Origin: Haliotis asinina
Lineage: Eukaryota; Mollusca; Gastropoda; Lepetellida; Haliotidae
Direction: 5' to 3'
Length of the DNA stretch: 64,000 nucleotides
Assembly: GCF_037392515.1 (NCBI RefSeq)
Contig: NC_090290.1
Location: forward strand, 57,238,753-57,302,752
The translations under genes were made by a program, and so were the position numbers. How positions within the stretch are numbered: position 1 is the first letter of the stretch; every line of letters starts with the position of its first letter. Positions 38,408 to 47,400 of this stretch are shown here, one piece after another. Below the pieces are notes generated by a model that was not told the origin of the DNA, did no database searches, and saw only the letters and a list, made by a program, of their open reading frames with translations.

Positions 38408-38902
38408 TCCGGTAATACATTCGCAAACTTGGTATGCTTATTTACCATGCTCTTGAACATTGCGATTGTATGCCAAAAGTATTATCACATTTTGTACTTC
38501 TCAAGTACTACAGCTTACATTCGCAAACTTGGTATGTGTATTCACCATGCTTTTGAACATTGTGAATGTAGGCCAAAAGTATTATCACATTTTGTACTTC
38601 TCAAGTACTACAGCTTACATTCGCAAACTTGGTATGTGTATTCACCATGCTTTTGAACATTGTGAATGTATGCCAAAAGCATTATCACATTTTGTACTTC
38701 TCCAGAAATACAGCTTACATTCGCAAACTTGGTATGTGTATTCACCATGCTTTTGAACATTGTGATTGTAGGCCAAAAGTATTATCACATTTTGTACTTC
38801 TCCAGAAATACAGCTTACATTCGCAAACTTGGTATGTGTATTCACCATGCTTTTGAACATTGTGCTTGTAGGCCAAAATTGTTATCAACGTTTGTACTTT
38901 AG
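38408..38902. repeat. Five-unit tandem array of exactly 100 bp
   Basis: The marker 'tcgcaaacttggtatg' falls at 38421, 38521, 38621, 38721 and 38821, exactly 100 bases apart; each unit continues with 'caccatgctttgaacattgtg'-like sequence and 'attatcacattttgtacttc'. The first and last units are more diverged. Overlapping open frames here are frame-shifted readings of the same unit, so no protein is supported. It lies 100 bases past the end of carbonic anhydrase B. Confidence 0.93.
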
Positions 38903-39003
38903 AACTGTGGCCTCTTCAGTTCTAAAGTAAAGAGAGATTGAGATTACATAAAATAATATATGATGGTCGGGATAGAGTCTTAGAATGCATTACATTGCGT
39001 TCA

Positions 39004-39114
39004 TCAGCATGTGACATAGACGGTGCGGCCGTTGAGCGGTTGGGATGGTCTGACATTTGTATCAACGTAGAGAGGTTCGCCGTCAGTGGCTGGGAGATCC
39101 TTCAGCACGCGAAG
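39004..39114 (-). CDS. Carbonic anhydrase B, exon 7 (C-terminus)
   Basis: Acceptor …TTTCTTTTAAG, phase 0. Reads LRVLKDLPATDGEPL… and then NVRPSQPLNGRTVYVTC before TGA at 39006-39004. The N-x-R-P-x-Q-P-L-N-G-R signature is the standard alpha-carbonic anhydrase end. Confidence 0.88.
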   Translation of the reverse strand, partial: LRVLKDLPATDGEPLYVDTNVRPSQPLNGRTVYVTC

Positions 39115-39478
39115 CTTAAAAGAAACAACAGAGTCACCTTTGACGGTAAAGATAATGATCAACGGAGAATCTAAACTTTCACAAAAGTTGATTTTATTGA
39201 TTCGTTTCAGTGACAGGTAGAGTTCATTTGCCTTTTAAACTTTCCAGTTGCACCATAATTACAATGGAACAAGGTTGTAAGCTGGTAATACCAGGACGGT
39301 TGACTGAATCACATGGCACACTGGAGGTGAGGACCGTCATCCAACCATCCTTGCCCACAATTGCTGACATGTCGTTCACTCATAGGTTACAGAATGTTTC
39401 GTGAGTCGTAAACGCATTTTAAATATATCTTATTCTGTGTGATGCGTTAAAAAGCAAGCACATTTAAATAAATCTTAC

Positions 39479-39627
39479 TCTGTCTGCTGTGGTGGTGATA
39501 GGGTCTTTCATAATAACCTATCGGACAGACTCCGAAAATGGCGGGGTGGTAAGCGAGCCCTTGTACGTGTAGTAATCGCCATCACGAAGCAGCTCACGCG
39601 GGTCCAGACTCACTATCTCATGTTTAT
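39479..39627 (-). CDS. Carbonic anhydrase B, exon 6 with TAG
   Basis: 149 bases, enters in phase 1, leaves in phase 0 at GTAAGA. Contains DPRELLRDGDYYTYKGSLTT followed by PPFSESVR, TAG, then VIMKDPITTTADR still in frame. The family reads Trp at the TAG, so TGG to TAG is the simplest change. The acceptor chosen (…GGTGTAG, 39628) is the one that keeps the phase. Confidence 0.85.
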
Positions 39628-40087
39628 CTACACCATGACAACAGAGATACATCTCAGTACTGAAGGAGATAAATCTAGGCGATCAGTCATTGATTTTTCG
39701 TCATACATTCTACCCTGGTTGATACGCCGACATTTGTGTTTGATGATTTGGACATGGAACCAGGTTGCCTTACAAGTAGGGACGTCATACTCGCCAGAAT
39801 CATTAAGAAAAACAAAAATTACACGTACATTTGATAAAAGTCAGAATACTAAAGAAAATTAATCAGTTAGTCGTGTCACTCTGTCACTATTCATGGATAC
39901 AAACAATTACACATCATGCAACTTCAATTTTCCATTGATGCTTAGACGCCGTTAATTTGTCATACCATTGTTTCATTAACATAGGCTGCATATTGCAGCC
40001 CACCGTAACACACACCACAAACCATTATCATTTATCATTAGACTTAACGCGATTTCACACAGAAGAAACCTTGTAGCATGCACCTAC

Positions 40088-40154
40088 CGCCTTTCTGAGC
40101 GGACACCCCATCAACATATCTGTTGAAAGCATTGTTCTCCGACTTCCCTCTTAC
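40088..40154 (-). CDS. Carbonic anhydrase B, exon 5
   Basis: 67 bases, acceptor …CTTCCCGCAG, donor GTAGGT; reads VRGKSENNAFNRYVDGVSAQ, corresponding to the segment after GVFLE in the family (…NxxFxxxVDAL…). Phase 0 in, phase 1 out, matching its neighbours. Confidence 0.8.
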
Positions 40155-40681
40155 CTGCGGGAAGAATAGAGGAGTCAGTCTGGGTCACGATAGTTCCCCT
40201 TCTACGATTACTGTTACATGTATATTAATAGCATTTGGATAAGAATCTTGCTTACGGGATTTGAGAAATATCGGTCCTGCCTGAATATTGAAGAAAGCAA
40301 TGATGTCTAAATTTCCAGTGTAACGCTAATCAATATATATATATACATATATAATACAACTATAACATACACGGGAGTGTTTAAGCAATGCAACAGTAGC
40401 ACAAGACATACAGATGGAAGTTTGGAACATCTGTTTTGCTTGAGTACTAGAGCCATGTCATACAATCCGATCGTTTACACTGAAAAACAAAATAGAAAAA
40501 GCCCAAAGATTTCATACATTACAAGTATCCTATGATCTGATTTCTTTCTTCCACTGCACTTAAAAAGTCTGTTTCTTCGTTGCCCTCCATGTAGTTTTCA
40601 CTTAAGGTAGAAGCCTGGGTAAATCATTCAATCAACAGACAAATTTCAAATATCAAACTTGCACGAGAGATTAGGAGTGTA

Positions 40682-40945
40682 AGTGAGTGAGTTTAGTTTT
40701 ACGCCGCATTCAGCAATGTTCCAGCTATATAGCGGCGATCTGTAAATAATCGAGTCTGGACCAGACAATCCAGTGATCAACATGATCATCGATCTGCACA
40801 ATTGGGAACCGATGACATGTGTCAACCAAGTCAGCGAGCCTGATCACCCGATCCCGTTAGTCGCCTCTTACGTTTTTTCCGCCTTTTATGGTAAGCATGG
40901 GTTGCTGAGGGCTTATTCGATCCCAGACCTTCAGGGGTCAGAGAG
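40682..40945 (-). repeat. SINE copy in intron 4 of carbonic anhydrase B
   Basis: Near full-length copy: tail 'gtgagtgagtttagttttac', then 'gccgcattcagcaatgttcc', 'tgtaaataatcgagtctgga', 'ccagacaatccagtgatcaa', 'gggaaccgatgacatgtgtc', 'cacccgatcccgttagtcgc', and the head near 'gcatgggttgctgagggc' and 'ccttcaggggt'. Read on the minus strand the head carries tRNA-like promoter blocks (GCTCGCTGACTTGG, then GGTTCCC). Confidence 0.9.
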
Positions 40946-41055
40946 ACTAGGAGGAGAGCATGTGAAGTCACGGAATTATTCCATCCAGTATTGACAGATG
41001 TTTATCTGTACCATATGTTCCGTTTAGTCTGTGCGCATGAGCTGAATCCTCTTAC

Positions 41056-41148
41056 CCTCAGGAACACTCCAATAACAACCACACCATCTGCCTTGTCAAT
41101 GGCTCCCGGAATACTCCCATACTCCTTCTTGTAGTGAGACAGGTGCAG
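41056..41148 (-). CDS. Carbonic anhydrase B, exon 4 (third zinc ligand)
   Basis: 93 bases, phase 0 both ends. Reads LHLSHYKKEYGSIPGAIDKA then DGVVVIGVFLR; the first His is the third zinc ligand, and the DG…V(I/L)GVFL strand is strongly conserved in the family. Confidence 0.9.
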
Positions 41149-41565
41149 CTATAACAACGTAAACATATGGAAATTACATCGGACATTAATATGCAATGAT
41201 GGGCCAGGTGACGAAACATGTGTTAGCACAACAGAACAGTTTCTTTACTGTGGAGCACAGTATGAATTGGGAAAAACAGTGCAATCAGACACTGACAATC
41301 AAGCATGTGCAAGTCTGTCGTTGGCTATTAGAACAGGTCTCAGCCATCAATATCTCTCGTATAACTATGAAGAATAGGTTTCAAACACTGATGCAGAGAA
41401 AGCGAACCAAGGCATAAGTGTTGTACCAGACGATTTGTGCAAAACACCTGTTGTAATTAAATGGGAAATTGTTAGTTTTCCTATTTTGTAAATGTATTAA
41501 ATTGCTACATTTTAACTCTTGTACATATTGGTTAATGGACAATAAACGAAATGTCTTGCCCCTAC

Positions 41566-41711
41566 CACTCCAGCGTGATGCCTGCCGTTGACGAGATGTT
41601 CCGAGGGAGAATGGAAGTGCATTGAGGCCAGGACATACTCGCCGTTAGTGAAAGGGAAGTCCTTCGTCACGAGGCGATCTTGTTTGAAGAAGGCGAGAGT
41701 CGCGCCATGGC
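41566..41711 (-). CDS. Carbonic anhydrase B, exon 3 (first two zinc ligands)
   Basis: 146 bases from acceptor …GACTTCAG to donor GTAGGG. Starts with the His of NGHG, and holds MHFHSPSEHLVNG with two zinc His and the conserved Glu. Its last codon is GTG (Val144), where the family and copy A have Glu. Confidence 0.9.
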
Positions 41712-41860
41712 CTGAAGTCATAGGAGTATTATTCGGGTCGGATTCCCGTTCTGGAATCTCATTTTATTGCAAAACAGAAATTTGTTTACAACTTAAATGG
41801 AGATGTGCCTGAGCCCATCTTACATCATCCCACTAACAATATGACTGGAATTCTTATTAC

Positions 41861-42025
41861 CATTTATCCTTATCCTGCCTCTTAATTGTCTTCGACGCTT
41901 GAATTCGTACTGTATGGCCCCTAGCTTGGCACATTTTGTGTCCTGTGTCTCGATGTTGATGGGAGACTGTTTTGACCCGTTACAGCAGTGGGTGTTCTTG
42001 TCCAGTTCGTACCAGTGAAATGGAT
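41861..42025 (-). CDS. Carbonic anhydrase B, exon 2
   Basis: 165 bases, acceptor …ACATTTCAG, donor GTAATA, phase 1 both ends. DPFHWYELDKNTHCCNGSKQ then SPINIETQD; three Cys (two adjacent, one at KCAKLG) may form disulfides in a secreted enzyme. Confidence 0.88.
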
Positions 42026-42590
42026 CTGAAATGTAAATTACATGGCTTTATTCTATAAAATGGAAATACAAACATCACGTGACCGCTAGACCAGACGTGA
42101 ATCCAACGGGTATTTTGCAGTGAAAAAACCCATGAAATAATCACGGGTAATCTGGGATTCGAAGGCACAGTCAAAGATTTCTGTCTCTTTTACGCTATAA
42201 TTATTTTTTCCTATTGAAAACATCTGCCAGCGTTGGTCAGCAACGCCCCATGATCGTTAGGGAGATGTCCTACCTGTTAGACGTTTGGGATAACTGTAAT
42301 GACTCTGAAAACAGATGCTGCTGCAATGGTTCAGACTGATGTTTTCAACACAGTTTTTTTGTCGAATTATGGATCAAACATGTTTTTGTTGCCCTTCTTC
42401 ATCAGTACCACAGTTTTTACCATAATCTTCGATTTTCTTCGATGTGAGACTATCAAATACGAGAGGCATATTCTATGCATCATTCAAACATCGTTCAGAA
42501 CAATCGTGGTTCACCAATGCGAATCCAGAATCAGTTCCATGTTGGATGAGACCGTCTCTACAAGACTGTTGTTAAATGTAATAAACTCAC

Positions 42591-42711
42591 CATGCATGGA
42601 TCCAAAGTGGTAGTTGAAATGCACTTTGTGAAGGGATACAGGGCACAAGGCCCTCTCGGCAGCCACGTAGACGTTGGTTGCAACTACAACGACAGCTATC
42701 GGAATCAGCAT
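42591..42711 (-). CDS. Carbonic anhydrase B, exon 1 (signal peptide)
   Basis: ATG at 42711 followed by a hydrophobic leader, cleavage plausible after VYVAA; then CPVSLHKVHFNYHFGSMHG. 121 bases, ends in phase 1 at GTGAGT. Start chosen because the same leader and start occur in copy A and a TATA box lies just upstream. Confidence 0.85.
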
Positions 42712-42746
42712 CTTGACGCGTCACTGTAGCTCGGTGCAGGCAGAAC

Positions 42747-42754
42747 TATATATA
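42747..42754 (-). promoter_or_regulatory. TATA box of carbonic anhydrase copy B
   Basis: TATATATA, 36-43 bases upstream of the ATG on the minus strand, implying a very short 5' leader. Clear sequence match at a sensible place. Confidence 0.6.
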
Positions 42755-43756
42755 CAATAGAAAGTTGGGAATATGAAACCCGTCAATCAAACCGTATATG
42801 TTCTTCTATCACTTTTCGCGAAATCTGTTAACAGATGCACATTTTGGCTACATAATCATTTAACGGAAGACTGCATAGAGGTGTGATCAGTGTCAGTGAT
42901 TAGTCAATATCGATATCACATGTTTATGCGTATAGCACGGCTGAATCTATTCGGTTGCTGGTGTATCACATTATCAATGTTTTCCGCCAAGACAGTCGTG
43001 TAAAACGATGCCGTAAATGACGTTACTTTGGATCAGATTGTGGATAATCCACCTGCTGTTGTGCGTAATAGACCAGTTTAGTCACGTGGGTAAATTGCAG
43101 TCGTGGGTTTCGGGGTATTGGGTGATAGCAACAGTATAACATGCCAAAATATTGTGAATATGTGAATATAGATGTGTTGATGACATGTCTTCATACATAA
43201 TTGAAATAATACAATGCAGTATGTCCTTTAAGTATAGAGGGTAAGCTGGTGTCTCACTTGCTCTATTTTAAAACAGTATGCAGCTTGGAAACAGGATGTT
43301 TGTAGAAATGCAAAGATGCATGTAGTGATAGTAATTCCCAAACAAAGGTTGCGGTGAGGTGGGCCAGTAGGTCTTTTTATAACCCAAACAGGTTTACTTT
43401 TGGCATTCACTTTTCATTTGATGACAGATCAGAATATTACATGTATACATTCTCATGAATTTCCTACTTGTTTTGGACAGGACGGTTATATCCATGAATA
43501 CGTATCATTGATCAGCTTGTACATGAAATACTCTGATGGCAGCTTTCGTGTAGTAGCCTCCTATATATATAGATACCAAGGGTTTTTTCAATATTCATTA
43601 TTGAATACATATTCATTAGTCATTAAGTATAACAGACTGCTTCCATCAAACATTTACTTAAATGTAAGAAAGACATTAGACATGTTACTTGTCATTCATG
43701 ACAAACTTGCTGAGAACTGATAGCTACAGTACATGGGAACAGTGCAGAATGTAGTA
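42755..43756. other. Upstream of carbonic anhydrase B; no recognisable gene
   Basis: Short unsupported open frames only (largest 106 codons at 43400, no recognisable features). No known repeat seen. Confidence 0.45.
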
Positions 43757-43805
43757 CGAGGGGATGTCAATAAGTTTTAGCCTTGCAAAGAAAAACACAA
43801 AATAT

Positions 43806-43863
43806 TGGTATGAACCACATTTATTTTTCAACATAGTTCCCTTGTGAGTCAAGACACTTGTTC
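43806..43863 (-). pseudogene. Mariner transposase C-terminal piece
   Basis: Minus strand reads NKCLDSQGNYVEK then TAA, the standard mariner ending, which joins across the BEL insertion to '…DGISSWQKRW' at 50560-50600. Confidence 0.88.
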
Positions 43864-43867
43864 CATC

Positions 43868-44348
43868 TGTTCTGAAGGGTTTGTGATTGTGTTCACGGGC
43901 GTTGTGGTTTGATGGCATAAACGCAGCCGTTTCGGAGCATGTCATTGACTTTTTCGTGCTGCACGGAATTTTGTGCACCGTTCATCTGGGCATCTTGAAC
44001 ATGTGGCAGATTTTGAGTGTTGAGCGCTGGAGACAGAATAGACGAGTAGCTCTCCAGTAGTTTGTGACACAAAACAGTAAAATAGAAACAGGAATAAGAT
44101 TTAGAGAGATAGATAGATAGATAGAGTAGGATTAACTAAATAGACAGGTTTGCATATTTAGTTTAATTTTCATTGCATATGTTTTACATTTCATTTCATT
44201 ACATTACAAGGGAATTTCACTTTTAGTTGATTACAAGGGGATTTCACGTTTAGTTGTTTAAAGGGGAGTTCATGTTTAGTTAGTTAAAAGATTTGGTTTG
44301 AAAGGTAAGTCGAAATTTATATTTTAGTTTAATTTCCACTGCGTTACA
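43868..44348 (+). repeat. BEL 5' LTR (481 bp)
   Basis: Begins TGTTCTGAAGG and ends GCGTTACA (TG...CA). Holds a (GATA)4-type run near 44110. Has 17 extra bases ('tgcacggaattttgtgc', flanked by a GTGC microhomology) and an extra TG relative to the 3' LTR. Confidence 0.95.
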
Positions 44349-44366
44349 TTGGTAGCAGAGCGTGGT
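44349..44366 (+). other. BEL primer binding site
   Basis: TTGGTAGCAGAGCGTGGT directly after the 5' LTR; complementary to a tRNA 3' end finishing in …GCUACCA. The tRNA species was not identified. Confidence 0.7.
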
Positions 44367-44461
44367 TGCTCTGACTCTGCACTAGCTACACTTAGGGATA
44401 GTAATAGTTATTTATAGGTTTCATAGACACATGCTTTTATTTTGGTAGTTGTTTCATTACA

Positions 44462-47400
44462 TTGGTTGATAAATCAACAAACATGTCTGATATAGACAAA
44501 TCAGAAGATAAAGTGAAGAAGTCTGTAAAGGTTACTTGTGATGTTAACAAGCTGGAGTTAAGAATTGCCCAGCTTAAAAAACAAAAGACAGCAGCTAAGT
44601 CTGCACTGACAAAAGCTCAGAACACGATGCTGAGTTTAATTGATGGAGAGCATCTTCCCACAAAGAAAGCAGTTAGGGATGAGATAGATAAGGTGAGTTC
44701 ACTGCAGGATAAGGTTGTTAGCTTTTTGTATGAACTCTCCAAGGCATACGACCAAGGTAATGATTGTGATCAAGCTAAGAAAACCAGTAAAGAAATAGAT
44801 GATGTACTGGAAGTTAGTGATGAGACTATACAAACCGCAAGAATTCATTTGAGCGGCAGGTCAGATGAAAGTTCATCTACTAGTTTAAGATCAGGGATGT
44901 CAAGACTGTTTCGCACAAATGACACAAAGAAACACATCACTGTTACACATGAAGCTACAGGTGTTAATGAATCTAATAAACAAGGTGTTCCATATGTAGA
45001 TCAGAGAGATGATGCTTGGAAGGGAATTAATACAGCATCACAAGATGACAGAATAGGTGATGATATGCGGACTAAACTCAAACGCGTTTCAATTCCTGTG
45101 TTTCATGGCAACATCAAAGAATATGAAAGCTGGAAGACTGCCTTCATTGCATGTGTGGACAAAGCCAATGCTACTAATGAATACAAGTTGTTACAGCTAA
45201 AACAATACTTAGCTGGAGAGGCTTCTGAGGTCATTTCAAGGTTAGGGCACACTGCAGCAGCTGATGATGTAGCTTTAGAACGACTGGAGAGAAAATATGG
45301 AGGTAAGAGAAGGCAAATCGCTTTGAAAATGGAAGAAGTTTATAACTTCAGACCAATTCGTCCAGGTAACGCCAAAGATCTAGAGAACTTCGCAGACCTT
45401 TTAGACATCACTGTTGTCAGTCTCAGAGAAGCTGATAAAATAGAAGAACTGGGTGACGGTTGTCTGTATTCCCAGCTGATGCGAAAAATGACAGGATCAA
45501 TGATAACAAATTATCAAAGATGGTTGTTTGAAATCCAACGTCAGGAATCAGTGGAATGTTTAAGAGAATGGGTGCTTAAAGAATCTGAATTTCAAACAGT
45601 TGCATCTGAGGTAAAACTAGGCATCACTGAAAAGCCTAAAGAGAAGGAACATAGGTACAGTCAAAAGTCAGGGTCATTCTTTGGCAGGCCACAGGTACAG
45701 TTCTGTAACTTCTGTCATGAGAAGGGTCATCAAATAGGAATCTGTAAACGTTTCAGAGAGTTAGATATCCAAAACCGATGGACTAAAGCTAAAGAACTGA
45801 AACTGTGCTTTCGGTGTTTAGGTACGCGTCATGTTGGGAAATTATGTCGCACAAACATCCCATGTGGTATTGAAGGATGTCGGTCGACACATAATAGATT
45901 ACTACATGACAGTAACTGGGTAAAATCACAGACAAGGAACTATGGAAACAGTAGCAACAACTCTGAAAATTGTAAAACAGAAAATAAACAAACAACCACA
46001 ATGTCATCAACAACAAATGGATATTATGTATCTTCCCTCAGAACAGTTCCAGTTATTCTAAAGAATGGCTCGCGAAGAATAAAGGTCAATGCTCTTCTTG
46101 ATGATGCTAGCACTCAGACATACATTAATGAAGACGTAGTATCAGAGTTAGGGGTACATGGTCAAAGACAGACAGTATCTGTTAATGTTCTGAACAGCAA
46201 GCAGGAAACCTTTAATAGCATGACTGTTGAAGTAGGTTTAGAAAGTGTTGATGGTTCGGTGGACATAAACATATCTGCGCTAACTACAACAAAGGTCACA
46301 GGAATGATGAAGGTTATTGACTGGCAAAAACATGCACGTGATTGGAAACACTTACATGACATTGAGTTTCCAAAATTGAGTTCCAGACCAATTGTGGACA
46401 TATTGATCGGCATGGACTATTTGGAACTCCATTGTTCTCAAACAGATGTTTGCGGTCAGCCTGGTGACCCAATAGCAAGGTTAACACCATTGGGTTGGAC
46501 GTGCATTGGTAAAGTGCATGACCCAGGGACAGATAACAGACAATTGACAGATTCATTCTTTATTCATGGTGGTAAAACAACAAGTGATGATAAAGAACTT
46601 GAGGCATTGGTAGATAGGTTCTGGGAGGTTGAATCCATTTCGGTATACAAACCTGTGCTGACAAGAGATGAGGAAATGGCTGTGAATGCTGTAAAAGAAT
46701 CACTTACCCATGATTCACAGAGGTACACAGTTGGTGTTCCATGGAAGGAAGGTTCAAAACTTCCTGAAAGTAATTATGATATTGCTTTCAATCGCCTGAA
46801 ACAAATTGAGAAAAAGTTAACAAAAGATGTGACAATTCAAACAGCATATGAGGATGTGATAACACAGTATGAGAAAAAGGGATACATAAGAAAAGTACCT
46901 GAAAAAGAAATTAAAACAAAAAAATCCTGGTACTTACCACACTTTCCTGTTGTCCGGCCGGAAAGAAATACAACTAAGGTTAGGATGGTTTTTGATGCCT
47001 CAGCGAAATGTGACAGCGTGTCCTTAAATGATGTTGTGCAACAAGGACCAAAGCTGCAGAACAATTTGGTTGAAATACTTCTAAGATTTAGAAAACATCC
47101 TATTGCAATCATATGCGACATTGCAGAAATGTACTTACAAATTCAGATTCCTAAACATGATCAGCCTTTCTTCAGATTTCTTTGGAGGTCAATGAATACG
47201 GAGAAAGAACCAGATGTGTATGAATTTTCACGGGTAGTCTTTGGAATGAATTGTTCGCCCTTTCTTGCACAGTATGTTACACAGGAACATGCTAAGTCAT
47301 GTGAGAATCATCTTCCTTTAGCAGCAGAAACAGTAGCGAAATCAACATACATGGATGACACAATGGATTCTGTGGAGACAGAAGACAAAGCACTACAGCT

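Larger units (their letters stand above)
39004..42711 (-). pseudogene. Alpha-carbonic anhydrase gene, copy B: seven exons, one in-frame TAG
   Basis: Reversible hydration of CO2; the hydrophobic start (MLIPIAVVVVATNVYVAAERA) predicts secretion. Exons on the minus strand: 42711-42591, 42025-41861, 41711-41566, 41148-41056, 40154-40088, 39627-39479, 39114-39004; all junctions are AG/GT and phases fit (1,1,0,0,1,0), giving 283 codons plus stop, a normal family length. Key residues: SPINI in exon 2; His97 (proton-shuttle position), zinc ligands His127, His129 (HFHSPSEH) and His146 (LHLSH), Glu133, Thr224 (SLTTPP). C-terminus NVRPSQPLNGR is canonical. Oddities: codon 234 (39520-39518) is TAG where the family has Trp; residue 144, normally Glu beside the third zinc His, is Val; TTPPC reads TTPPF. 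If the TAG is real, the product loses its last 50 residues. It may be a young pseudogene, a null allele or a base error. Confidence 0.88.

Noticed and set aside
38396..38902. Family of overlapping 75-98-codon frames over the 100-bp array
   Set aside because: The same unit read in successive frames, since 100 is not a multiple of three; no evidence of a protein.
42299..42613. 104-codon plus-strand frame overlapping carbonic anhydrase B exon 1
   Set aside because: Antisense to a supported exon and mostly intronic; hydrophobic composition is explained by T-rich sequence.
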